A stretch of DNA of 20,646 nucleotides from Actinomycetota bacterium (GTDB taxonomy: Bacteria > Actinomycetota > UBA4738). Each line of letters begins with the position of its first letter. The first letter of the stretch is position 1. Location of the stretch: contig VAYJ01000095.1 of the NCBI GenBank assembly GCA_005888465.1, positions 1-20,646 on the forward strand, read 5' to 3'. The notes under the pieces are model-generated. The model did not search any database and was not told the origin of the DNA. It saw only the letters and a list, made by a program, of their open reading frames with translations. A program made the position numbers and the translations under genes. Shown here in pieces: positions 1-7,619 of the stretch.

Positions 1-1086
1 CTGGATGACGCTCGCCAGGACGAGCCCGAAGAACACCGCCCAGAACGCGCGAAGGTCCTTGATGTACGTGGCGGCGAGGAGGAGGACGCCGATGGCCGAG
101 GCGACGGCCGAGATGAAGAACCCGCGGTTGATCGATTTCATCCCGCTCTCGGTCTCGCTCCGGGGCGACACCGCGAGGATCCCGATGATCGAGGTGATCA
201 CGCCGATCGCGCGCACGAAGAGCGGGAACATCACGCCGACGATCGCGCCTTGCTTCGAGTTCGCGAACGCGGCCGACCCCAAGATGATCGCAGCGACGAG
301 CGTGACCTCGTAGGACTCGAACAGGTCGGCCGCCATCCCCGCGCAGTCGCCCACGTTGTCGCCCACGTTGTCGGCGATGGTGGCGGCGTTGCGCGGGTCG
401 TCCTCGGGGATGTTCTGTTCGACTTTGCCGACCAGGTCGGCGCCGACATCGGCGGCCTTCGTGAAGATGCCGCCCCCCACCCGCATGAACATCGCGAGGA
501 GCGCGCCCCCGAAGCCGAACCCGACCAGGACGCTCGTCGCGTCCTGCCGGTAGATCATCACGATCGCCGTCGCCCCGAGAAGGCCCAGGCCGACGGTGAA
601 CATGCCGGCCACGCCCCCGGTTCGAAACGCGATCCGGAGCGCGCGGCGGAGGCCGCTTTCCCGGGCCGCGTTGGCGACGCGGACGTTCCCTCGCACGGCG
701 AGCCACATCCCCGCGAAGCCGGTCGTGGCCGAGAACGTGGCCCCGAGGATGAACGCGACCGAGCGGCCGAACCTGATGGAGAGCGCCGAGTGGATCGTGT
801 GCTTGTCGACCGGGAGGATGAAGAACAGGGCCACGGTGAGGATCCCCATGAAGATGCCCACGGTTCGGAACTGCCGCTGAAGGTAGGCGCTTGCCCCCTC
901 TTGGATCGCCTTGGCGATCTGCTTCATCTTCTCGGTGCCTTGCGGGGCGGCCAGGACCTCTCGGCGCAGGTAGGCGGCGAAGGCGAGCGCCACGAGCGAG
1001 ATCGCCAGGATGATCCAGAGCGCCGTGTTGTCGAAGGACTTGAAGATGGCGTTGATCGAGCCGCCTTCCTGGGCGAGCAGGAACAT
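1..1086 (-). CDS. hppA: Membrane-bound ion-pumping pyrophosphatase, N-terminal part
   Basis: This integral membrane enzyme hydrolyses cytoplasmic pyrophosphate and pumps H+ (or Na+) across the membrane. Only the first 362 codons are present; the rest runs off the left edge. The start is an ATG at 1086 with an AGGAGG box 6 bases upstream (1093-1098). I read several hydrophobic segments (about residues 23-40, 76-92, 110-131 and 155-178). After them comes the family signature at about residues 204-251: GGGIFTKAADVGADLVGKVE, then EDDPRN and ADNVGDNVGDCAGM, which supply the Asp and Lys residues that bind Mg-pyrophosphate. Family membership is certain. The residues that separate K+-dependent from K+-independent and Na+ from H+ types lie further downstream and cannot be read here. 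The upstream neighbour is an exchanger on the same strand, about 105 bases away. Confidence 0.96.
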   Translation of the reverse strand, partial: MFLLAQEGGSINAIFKSFDNTALWIILAISLVALAFAAYLRREVLAAPQGTEKMKQIAKAIQEGASAYLQRQFRTVGIFMGILTVALFFILPVDKHTIHSALSIRFGRSVAFILGATFSATTGFAGMWLAVRGNVRVANAARESGLRRALRIAFRTGGVAGMFTVGLGLLGATAIVMIYRQDATSVLVGFGFGGALLAMFMRVGGGIFTKAADVGADLVGKVEQNIPEDDPRNAATIADNVGDNVGDCAGMAADLFESYEVTLVAAIILGSAAFANSKQGAIVGVMFPLFVRAIGVITSIIGILAVSPRSETESGMKSINRGFFISAVASAIGVLLLAATYIKDLRAFWAVFFGLVLASVIQ

Positions 1087-1152
1087 CGTGAACCTCCTGG
1101 CGTTCGGTGGAATGGTCGGTCGAGCCGGGGCGAAACCCCAGGTCGGCCGCAG

Positions 1153-1181
1153 ATTATAGCCGACGGTCGCGCGCGTCCCCG
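1153..1181 (-). promoter_or_regulatory. Probable hppA promoter
   Basis: On the minus strand a perfect TATAAT lies at 1153-1158, in an otherwise GC-rich gap. It is about 67 bases upstream of the hppA ATG, implying a leader of roughly 60 bases. No good -35 box is seen 16-18 bases further up (1175-1181 is GC-rich). The predicted leader contains a small GGGG-loop-CCCC hairpin at 1127-1139. The call is by pattern only. Confidence 0.45.
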
Positions 1182-1191
1182 GCCGCTGGCA

Positions 1192-2136
1192 TCAGCGGGG
1201 GAAGAAGGGGATCGCCGCGGCGTAGGCGACGAGCAGCACGCTTGCCTCCCGACGCGTCACGATGCTCCCGCGCGCCATGAAGATCCAGGATGCGAGCGCG
1301 AGCGAAACCATCAGCACCGGCGCGAGCGTTCCCGCTCCTGACGACCCGCCCGACACGAACCCGACGAGCGCCCCGCCCGCGAGGGCGATGAACAGGTTGC
1401 TCCCGATCACGCTTCCGACCGCGATGTCGTGATCGCCACGGCGCGCGGCCTGCACCGCGATCGCGATGAGCGGCGCGCTCGTCCCCACCGCAACGACGGA
1501 GAGGCCGATGAACTCCTGCGACACGCCCATCCGGGTCGCGACGTCCGACGCCGACGCGACGAGCGCCTCCGCCCCCGCGATCATGCCCGCCAACCCGGCG
1601 ACGGTCCGAACGATCTCCCGCCCCGTCCGGCCCTGAGGCCGCGGGAAGAACTCGCCCACCTCGACGTCCAGCTCACGGTCGCCGCGCCCGCCGCCGCGCG
1701 CCGCGCCAAGAAGGAAGGCGACGGCTACCGCGACAGCGACCGCGAGGATCGCGCCATCAGCCACCGAGAGCCCGCCGCGAAGCAACAGCGCGAAAAGCGC
1801 CACCGAGGCGACGGAGGCCGGGGCTTCCCGACGGATCGTCCGCGACTCCACGCGGATGGGAGCGACCATCGCGGCGAAGGCGAGCGCCAGGGCGACGTTC
1901 GCCGCGATCGAGCCCACGAGGTTCCCAACGGCAATCTGCGTCGACCCCCGGATCGAGGCCACGCCCGACACGGCGAGCTCGGGGAGGCTCGCGCCCAGGC
2001 CACCGATGATCGCGCCGACGATCGCCGGGCGGATGGACATCGCGCGAGCGACCCGAGCGGCGCCCACGACGAACTGGTCACCGGCCACGGCCAGGACGAG
2101 CAGGCCGACGATCAGGATGACGACGTCGACCGCCAC
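1192..2136 (-). CDS. CaCA-family (YrbG-like) sodium/calcium exchanger, degenerate second repeat
   Basis: This 314-residue polytopic protein belongs to the Ca2+:cation antiporter superfamily (COG0530), whose members exchange Ca2+ for Na+ or H+ across the membrane. It has the two inverted alpha repeats: GASLPELAVSG with GNLVGSIAAN (residues 48-80), and GTSAPLIAI with GSVIGSNLFI (218-250). A charged loop (about 147-172) separates the halves. Repeat 1 keeps Glu53, Ser76 and Asn80. In repeat 2 the expected ion-binding Glu is Leu223 and the expected Asp/Asn is Ile250, so transport may be altered. The start is a GTG at 2134-2136 with no clear Shine-Dalgarno; no ATG lies near it in frame. It follows the STAS gene by 21 bases on the same strand, so the two are probably cotranscribed. 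Confidence 0.9.
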   Translation of the reverse strand: MAVDVVILIVGLLVLAVAGDQFVVGAARVARAMSIRPAIVGAIIGGLGASLPELAVSGVASIRGSTQIAVGNLVGSIAANVALALAFAAMVAPIRVESRTIRREAPASVASVALFALLLRGGLSVADGAILAVAVAVAVAFLLGAARGGGRGDRELDVEVGEFFPRPQGRTGREIVRTVAGLAGMIAGAEALVASASDVATRMGVSQEFIGLSVVAVGTSAPLIAIAVQAARRGDHDIAVGSVIGSNLFIALAGGALVGFVSGGSSGAGTLAPVLMVSLALASWIFMARGSIVTRREASVLLVAYAAAIPFFPR

Positions 2137-2157
2137 GGTGGGCGCGACGGCGACGGG

Positions 2158-2496
2158 TCAGCCGGTCGCCCGGAGGGCTTCGTCGCGGGAGCGGTAGACC
2201 TGGAGCGCGCCGGCGGGCGCCTCCGAGCCCTCGAGCCGCACGACCGGCTCGTCCGAGAGCACCAAGGCGATGCTCCCACCGTGCGCCGCGAGCCGCTTCG
2301 ACGCCTCCGTGAGCACACCGATCCCCGTCTGGTCGACGAACTCCACGGCCGCCAGGTCGAGGACGATCGTATGGACGCCTTCCTCGTCGAGGTCGATGAT
2401 CCGCTGCCTGAGCAGCGGCGCCGCGTAGACGTCGATCCCGCCGCGAAGCGTGAGCACCGCGCGCCGAGCCGTCACGATCTCTAGATCCATGTCCAT
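2158..2496 (-). CDS. STAS-domain protein (anti-sigma factor antagonist-like)
   Basis: This is a 112-residue single-domain STAS protein of the SpoIIAA/RsbV type. Such proteins normally bind an anti-sigma kinase or other partner and are switched by phosphorylation. The fold is recognisable from GGIDVYAAPLLRQ, the strand VHTIVLDLAAVEFVD and the loop DQTGIGVLTEASKR. In SpoIIAA the phosphorylated Ser sits just before the Gly of DSSG; here that position is Thr (DQTG), which could still be phosphorylated (inference). I chose the ATG at 2494-2496 (MDMDLEIV), with GGGGA about 9 bases upstream. An in-frame TTG at 2517 would add seven residues. No HATPase_c kinase or sigma factor is in the window, so the partner is unknown. 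It heads a probable two-gene unit with the exchanger downstream. Confidence 0.85.
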   Translation of the reverse strand: MDMDLEIVTARRAVLTLRGGIDVYAAPLLRQRIIDLDEEGVHTIVLDLAAVEFVDQTGIGVLTEASKRLAAHGGSIALVLSDEPVVRLEGSEAPAGALQVYRSRDEALRATG

Positions 2497-2508
2497 GCGA
2501 GTCCCCGA

Positions 2509-2540
2509 GTCTAACAATCACCCCCGACCGGCCTTGTCAA
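2509..2540 (-). promoter_or_regulatory. Possible promoter for the STAS/exchanger unit
   Basis: On the minus strand a perfect TTGACA lies at 2535-2540, in the 75-base gap between the divergent starts. The best -10-like string, TTAGAC/TAGACT at about 2508-2514, is 20-21 bases away, longer than the usual 16-18 spacer. With a 17-18 base spacer the -10 would be poor (TTGTTA or TGTTAG). This is weak support. Confidence 0.3.
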
Positions 2541-2571
2541 ACCACAGGGGCCTCGATACCCTCGGTCGCCA

Positions 2572-3337
2572 ATGCAATCCGTTCCACCCTCCGCCTCACA
2601 CGATCCTGATCGCACCGTGGTCGGGGAACCGCGCGACTTCCCGGAAGGAAGCGGCGGCAATGGACATCCGAACCCCGGCCGCGGTGCTCTACGGCGCATC
2701 GGACGGCCACTTCGGCTGGCTCTCGTGCTCCTGGCGGCGCTCAGCATCGCAGGCGTGACGTTCCTGCTCACGAACCGCGCCGCTTCACCGAAGAAGGCGG
2801 CTCAACCGCCCGCGAGCTCCCCATCGGCCCCGCCCAGGCAGCCGTTCCTGCTCCCCGACCCCACCATCACGGTGTCCCTCCTGGGGCAGGCGAAGAGCTG
2901 GCAGGCGGCCACGCCGCTCGCGGGACAGATCCAGACGGCCCTCAGCACGTTCTACGACCAGGCGTTCGTGGACCCGCACACGTGGACGGCCGGCGTCCCC
3001 GCCGCTGCCTGGTCGATCTTCGCCCAGGACGTGCAGAGCCGCGCGAAGGCGGACGCCGACTCGCTCACGATCGGGTCGGAACCGATCCACGCCGTGGCTG
3101 GCCTCAACGTGACGAAAGCGACCCTCTCGATCCGCGTGCTCCTCGATCACGTTCGAGGCCACGGGGACCGCGACGGGCGGTGCGCCGCTCACGATCACCA
3201 ACCGCGCGACGTTCGTCTTCCGGGCCATCTCGGGTCAGTGGCTCGTGGTCGCCTACCCGGTCGCGGACACCTCGGTGGACGCCGGGGTGCCCTCTCCCAG
3301 CCCGCGCGCGTCCCCCAGCCCGGAGGCATCGCCGTGA
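2572..3337 (+). CDS. Membrane-anchored protein of unknown function, reading frame broken
   Basis: I do not recognise a named family. From an ATG at 2572 the first frame gives a Pro/Ser-rich leader, a basic patch, one membrane segment (about residues 48-66), a Pro/Ala/Ser linker and a soluble domain ending near 3148 (ATLSIRVLLDH). There the sense moves to the +1 frame, which reads TFEATGTATGGAPLTITNRA, continues as plausible beta strands (FVFRAISGQWLVVAYPV), then a Ser/Pro tail, and stops with TGA at 3335-3337. That stop overlaps the GTG of the LCP gene as GTGA, the normal coupled arrangement, so the second frame is the likely true end. Without the shift the first frame would run straight into the LCP protein. 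The start is also uncertain: an ATG at 2660 in the other frame has a better Shine-Dalgarno (GGAAGGAAG) and higher third-position GC. The break may be a sequence error, a mutation or recoding. Confidence 0.6.
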
Positions 3338-4254
3338 GGCGCGCCCGCCCCGTCGCGATCGGGCTCACGGTCGCCCTGGTGGCCGGCCTCCTGGCCGTTG
3401 GCCTGCTCCGTGGGCGCACGGCCGCCTCCGCCGCCTCGGGCCCCGTTGTCGACATCCACTCCGTCCATGGTGCGTCCTTCCTGCCGGCGCTCCAGGGCTC
3501 GAAGCCGCTGTTCATCCTGGCGATCGGAAGCGACGCACGCCCCGGCGGCGACCCCCTGCACTCCCGTGGCGATTCGATCCACATCATCGGCATCGACCCG
3601 GCGCACCAGCGGGCGACCATCCTCGGCTTCCCCCGGGACTCGTGGGTGGCCATCCCGGGGCACGGGACGACGAAGATCACCTCGGCGCTCACGTTCGGTG
3701 GGCCCGCGCTCATGGCTCAGACACTCGAGAACCTCACGGGCATCAAGATCGACTTCTGGATCCTGACCACGTTCGGCGGCGTGAGCCACATGGTCGACTC
3801 GATCGGCGGCCTCACCGTGAAGATCCCGATGAACCTGAGCGACCAGTACTCCGGGGCGTTCCTCAAGGCGGGCGTGCACCACCTGAGCGGCAGCAAGGTG
3901 CTGGCCTTCGCGCGCGACCGCCACGACTTCCCCAACGGCGATCTCGCGCGGTCGGCAAACCAGGGCACGATCCTGATCGCGGCGCTCACCCAGCTCCACC
4001 GCGTGATCGGCAAGGATCCGTCGGCGCTCCTCATCTGGATCGCCGCGGCGTGGCATAACATCCACACCGACCTCTCGATCGACGTGGTCCTCGACCTCGC
4101 GCTCGCCGCGACCCAGATCCCGCCGGCGAACGTCAACAACGTCGTCGTGCCCGCGGCGACGGGCACCGTCGGGGCGGCGAGTGTCGTGTTCATCTCCTCG
4201 TCGGCGCAGGCGATCTACGCGGACATGCGCGCCGACGGGATCGTCGGGCACTAG
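3334..4254 (+). CDS. LCP (LytR-CpsA-Psr) family protein
   Basis: LCP proteins are membrane-anchored phosphotransferases outside the cytoplasmic membrane. They move polyprenyl-linked glycopolymers (teichoic acid, arabinogalactan or capsule) onto peptidoglycan. This one has 306 residues: an N-terminal membrane anchor (about 7-25) and an LCP domain from about residue 57. Motifs in order are ILAIGSDARPG (Asp67), RGDSIHIIGIDP (Asp80), GFPRDSWV (Arg101), GGVSHMVDSIGG, and the late active-site block ARDRHDFPNGDLARSANQ with the paired Arg residues. The start is a GTG at 3334 that overlaps the upstream stop as GTGA, implying translational coupling. An in-frame reading continues upstream only because the preceding gene is frameshifted. 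There is no C-terminal LytR_C extension. The substrate cannot be inferred from the sequence. Confidence 0.93.
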   Translation: MRRARPVAIGLTVALVAGLLAVGLLRGRTAASAASGPVVDIHSVHGASFLPALQGSKPLFILAIGSDARPGGDPLHSRGDSIHIIGIDPAHQRATILGFPRDSWVAIPGHGTTKITSALTFGGPALMAQTLENLTGIKIDFWILTTFGGVSHMVDSIGGLTVKIPMNLSDQYSGAFLKAGVHHLSGSKVLAFARDRHDFPNGDLARSANQGTILIAALTQLHRVIGKDPSALLIWIAAAWHNIHTDLSIDVVLDLALAATQIPPANVNNVVVPAATGTVGAASVVFISSSAQAIYADMRADGIVGH

Positions 4255-4274
4255 CGTTCGTTCCGGGAGCCGGC

Positions 4275-5312
4275 TCAGAGCGTGAGCAGAACGTACGTCA
4301 CGTAGGCCCCGAACAGCGTCGCCTGCAGGACGAGCAGCTTTGGGTTCAGCCCGTGCCGCACGCGAAGCGTGAGCAACACTGCGCCGGCCGCCCCGAGCGC
4401 CACGACCCCCGCAATGAGGCCATCGCCGGTCAGGCGCCACGTGGTGAACACGAGACCGATCGACACCGGGAACGTGGACTGGAACACCATCGCGCCCGTG
4501 ACATTCCCCATGGCGAGTGTGTCCTTGCCGCGTCGGATCCACAGCACGCTGTTGAACAGCTCCGGCAGCTCCGTCGCAATCGGCGCGATCAAGAGCGAGA
4601 AGGGGAGGCTGGGGACGCCCAATCGTGCGGCGAGCACCTCGACGGCGGAGACGAAGATCTTCGCCCCCCCGACGATCACGCCAAGCCCGACGACTAACTG
4701 CGCAACGCTCAGCGAAACGGGAGGCTTCCGGCCCACGTCCGACCGCAGCCCGCGAATTCGGCGCCACCAGACCAGCAGGTACAGAGGCCGCACCTCTCCG
4801 ACGGCCTCGCGCTCCTCCTCCCGTTCGCCGCCCATCCTGAAGTGACGGCGAACGTAGAACCCGTAGCCAGCGACCAGCGCGCCTGCGAGGGCCCAGTGCA
4901 ACGCGCGCAGGTGCCAGACGCCCGCGATCACCGTCAGGCCGAACGCAATCATGAAGTACCCGAGATCGAGCTCGACGACATCGCGCTCCGGCCGAAGCTC
5001 CTTGCTCCGCCGTCCGCGCCGACCGAAACCGAGGACGGACGCGCCCAGGAGGCACATCGCGATCGTGCTCAGCATGAGCGGTGCGCCGAGGATCGCGCCC
5101 GTTCCGATCTCGTCGCCCCCGTGGTGACCCGAAAGGATCGCTACGAACGGGATCGTCGTCTCCGGAAGCGCAGTCCCGATCGCCGCGAGGATGCTCCCGA
5201 CGACACCCTCCGACAGGCCGAAGCCCTCGCCCGTCCACTCCACGCCGTTGGTGAAGATCTCCGCCCCGGCGAGCACCACCGCCAGGGAGACCGCAAGCTC
5301 GACCCATCGCAT
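4275..5312 (-). CDS. CaCA-family sodium/calcium-type exchanger, second subtype
   Basis: This 345-residue polytopic antiporter (COG0530) is clearly different from the exchanger at 1192-2136. Alpha repeat 1 reads AAIGTALPETTIPF, then GAILGAPLML (residues 43-81). Repeat 2 reads IAPIATELPELFNS, then GNVTGAMVFQS (242-279). Both signature Glu residues are present (Glu51, Glu251). The usual GSN-x-F-N/D motifs are replaced by GAPLML and GAMVFQ, so the Ser and Asn/Asp ligands become Ala77/Leu81 and Ala274/Gln278. From memory, ATELPE...GNxTGAMVFQ is a recurring subgroup often annotated only as sodium:proton or calcium exchanger; its substrate is not settled. A charged cytoplasmic loop occupies about 160-200. 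I start at the ATG at 5310-5312, since the in-frame extension further up is antisense to the helicase. It converges with the LCP gene, 20 bases apart. Confidence 0.88.
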   Translation of the reverse strand: MRWVELAVSLAVVLAGAEIFTNGVEWTGEGFGLSEGVVGSILAAIGTALPETTIPFVAILSGHHGGDEIGTGAILGAPLMLSTIAMCLLGASVLGFGRRGRRSKELRPERDVVELDLGYFMIAFGLTVIAGVWHLRALHWALAGALVAGYGFYVRRHFRMGGEREEEREAVGEVRPLYLLVWWRRIRGLRSDVGRKPPVSLSVAQLVVGLGVIVGGAKIFVSAVEVLAARLGVPSLPFSLLIAPIATELPELFNSVLWIRRGKDTLAMGNVTGAMVFQSTFPVSIGLVFTTWRLTGDGLIAGVVALGAAGAVLLTLRVRHGLNPKLLVLQATLFGAYVTYVLLTL

Positions 5313-5351
5313 GGCGGGCGATTGTCCCACGGCGCCACTACGATCGGTCGC

Positions 5352-7619
5352 GTGGACGTCCACGCCTTCCTCGATCGCCTGGCCCACACCGAGGGCGCCG
5401 AGGAGTGCCTCGCGCACATCGAGGTGCTCGAGGCTCGCGCGCCGGAGGTCGAGCCGCTCTCCGAGCTCCCCGCCTCTCTCGCCGCGCGCCTCGGCTCGCT
5501 CGGCATCCTCGGGCTCTACCCGCACCAACGGCAGGCCCTCGATCTGCTGGACGGCGGCGCGAACGTGGTGCTCGCGACCGGCACGGCCTCGGGGAAGACC
5601 CTCGTCTACAACCTGGCGTTCGCGCGCGCTGCCATCGACGACGAGAAGCGGACCGCCCTGTACCTCTTCCCGACGAAGGCCCTCGCGCGCGATCAGCTGC
5701 GGCAGGTGCGCGAGCTGAAGCTCCCCGAGATCCGCGCGGCCGTGTACGACGGCGACACACCGCAGGCCGAACGGCCCCTCATCCGCCGCAACGCGAACCT
5801 GGTCCTGACGAACCCGGACATGCTCCACGCCTCGATCCTGCCGGGGCACGCTCGATGGGCGGACTTCCTGCTTCGCCTGTCGCTCGTGGTGGTCGACGAG
5901 GCGCACGTTGCCCGCGGGGTCTTCGGCTCGCACGTGGCGATGGTCCTTCGCCGCTTGCGCCGCCTCGTAGCCCATTACGGCGGCCAACCGCAGTTCCTGT
6001 TGGCGTCCGCGACCATCGGCAATCCCAGGGAGCTCGCCGAGCGGCTGGTCGGCCTCACGTTCACGGAGATCGCACAGGATGCCTCGGCGCGGGGCGAGAA
6101 GCGCTTCGTGCTCTGGAACCCGCCCCTCACCGACCCGGAGGCCGGGACGCGCCGAAGTGCCATCGCGGAGACGTCGTGGCTGCTCCGCCAGCTGGTCGAG
6201 GACGGGGCACGAACGATCGCCTTCTGCCGGACGCGGCGGTCGGCGGAGCTCGTCGCCGAGTTCGCGCGGCGAGAGCTCCCCGGTGCCCTCCGGCGCCGCG
6301 TGCGCGCCTACCGGGCCGGCTACCTGCCGGAGGAGCGCCGGGAGCTCGAACGCGGGCTCGCGAGCGGCGAGGTGCTCGGAATGGCCGCGACCAACGCGCT
6401 CGAGCTCGGGATCGACATCGGCTCGCTCGACGCGGCGCTCCTCGCCGGATATCCGGGGACGCGCGCCTCGATGTGGCAGCAGGCCGGACGCGCCGGCAGG
6501 CGGGACGCGCCGTCCATCGCGATGCTCGTCGCGCAGGACGACCCGCTCGACCAGTACCTGGTCCAGCACCCGGCCGACCTGTTCGAGCAACCGCCCGAGG
6601 CTGCCGTCATCGACCCCACCAACCCGTATGTCCTGGGGCCGCACCTGCTCTGCGCGGCGCGCGAGCAGCCGCTCGCCCCGGAGGAGCTCTCCGTGTTCGG
6701 CGAGGCGGCCCAGACGTCGGTCGATGCGCTCGTCGAACGCGACGCGCTGGTGCTGCGGCGGGGACTGCTCCACCACCGTGGCCGCGAGTCACCACACCGC
6801 CTCGTCGACATCCGGTCTGCCTCGGGGGCGCTGTTCGCGATCGTCGATGCGGACACGGGCGCTCTCCTCGGCACCGTCGACGAGGCCCGCGCTTACCACG
6901 ACGTGCATCCCGGCGCCGTCTATCTCCACCAGGGCACGCAGTTCGAGGTGGCCGAGCTGGATCTCGTCCGCGCGGTCGCGGTCGTCGAGCGCAGCACGGC
7001 CGACTACTACACACAGCCGCGGCACACGACCGACCTCGAGGTGCTGGGAGCCGACCTCGACGGCACCGTTGGCGCCGTCCCCGCGTTGTTCGGCGACGTG
7101 CGGGTCACGCGCCAGGTCACGGGGTTCCAGCGCAAGCTCGTCACTACGCAGGATGTGATCGACGAGGTCGAGCTCACCCTGCCCGCGCAGACGCTCGTGA
7201 CGAAGGCCCTCTGGTGGCTGCTGACGCCGGAGGTGCTTCGCGCGGGCGGGATCGGACCAACCCTCGTGCCCGGCGCGGCCCACGCGGCCGAGCACGCCGC
7301 GATCGGGCTGCTTCCCCTGGTGGCGACGTGCGACCGTTGGGACATCGGCGGCCTCTCCACGCCGCTGCACCCCGACACCGGCGAGGCGACGATCTTCATC
7401 TACGACGGCTATCCCGGCGGCGCGGGCATCGCCGAACGCGGCCATCGTTCCGGCGACCGCCTCCTCGAGGCCACGCTCGAGGCGGTTCGTCTCTGCCCAT
7501 GCGCGCGAGGGTGCCCGTCCTGCATCCAGTCCCCGAAGTGCGGCAACGGCAACGAGCCGCTCGACAAGCGCGGCGCCGTGCACCTGCTCACCGCCATGCT
7601 CGGATGCGAGCCCTCGTGA
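5352..7619 (+). CDS. DEAH-box helicase with C-terminal Zn-binding domain, MrfA/YprA-like
   Basis: This 755-residue superfamily 2 helicase has the MrfA/YprA layout: two RecA-like domains followed by a DUF1998-type Cys-rich end. B. subtilis MrfA, of similar length, is a 3'-5' DNA helicase that repairs mitomycin C damage. Motifs are Q-motif-like YPHQRQAL (56-63), Walker A ATGTASGKT (75-83), TNPDMLHAS, the DEAH box (182-185), SAT (219-221), FCRTRRSAELV (290-300), ATNALELGIDIG (345-356) and motif VI QQAGRAGRR (375-383). The end carries five clustered Cys (715, 717, 721, 724, 730) in CPCARGCPSCIQSPKC, a probable zinc or Fe-S site. The start is a GTG at 5352, 39 bases from the divergent exchanger start. 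Upstream in-frame codons are antisense to that gene. No partner MrfB exonuclease is present; the next gene is translationally coupled. Confidence 0.92.
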   Translation: MDVHAFLDRLAHTEGAEECLAHIEVLEARAPEVEPLSELPASLAARLGSLGILGLYPHQRQALDLLDGGANVVLATGTASGKTLVYNLAFARAAIDDEKRTALYLFPTKALARDQLRQVRELKLPEIRAAVYDGDTPQAERPLIRRNANLVLTNPDMLHASILPGHARWADFLLRLSLVVVDEAHVARGVFGSHVAMVLRRLRRLVAHYGGQPQFLLASATIGNPRELAERLVGLTFTEIAQDASARGEKRFVLWNPPLTDPEAGTRRSAIAETSWLLRQLVEDGARTIAFCRTRRSAELVAEFARRELPGALRRRVRAYRAGYLPEERRELERGLASGEVLGMAATNALELGIDIGSLDAALLAGYPGTRASMWQQAGRAGRRDAPSIAMLVAQDDPLDQYLVQHPADLFEQPPEAAVIDPTNPYVLGPHLLCAAREQPLAPEELSVFGEAAQTSVDALVERDALVLRRGLLHHRGRESPHRLVDIRSASGALFAIVDADTGALLGTVDEARAYHDVHPGAVYLHQGTQFEVAELDLVRAVAVVERSTADYYTQPRHTTDLEVLGADLDGTVGAVPALFGDVRVTRQVTGFQRKLVTTQDVIDEVELTLPAQTLVTKALWWLLTPEVLRAGGIGPTLVPGAAHAAEHAAIGLLPLVATCDRWDIGGLSTPLHPDTGEATIFIYDGYPGGAGIAERGHRSGDRLLEATLEAVRLCPCARGCPSCIQSPKCGNGNEPLDKRGAVHLLTAMLGCEPS

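Noticed and set aside
1127..1139. GGGG-loop-CCCC hairpin in the hppA leader as a terminator
   Set aside because: The stem is only 4 bp, there is no U-tract, and it lies in the 5' leader of a gene with its own promoter box.
2660..2758. A 32-codon leader peptide starting at an ATG with a GGAAGGAAG site
   Set aside because: It overlaps the membrane anchor of the larger protein in another frame and has no leader-peptide features. It is more likely part of the frame-shifted gene's true start.
2572..4254. A single 560-residue LCP protein with a long N-terminal extension
   Set aside because: The middle is Arg/His/Gly nonsense, a sensible protein continues in the +1 frame, and a GTGA overlap marks the LCP start at 3334.
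4842..7619. Very long alternative-frame and antisense reading frames (for example 925, 896, 833 and 872 codons at 4842-7619, 5405-8095, 4275-6776 and 17582-20200)
   Set aside because: They extend real genes through or against other genes. Their extra parts are Arg/Ala/Gly/Pro-rich with no motifs, as expected where GC is high and stop codons are rare.
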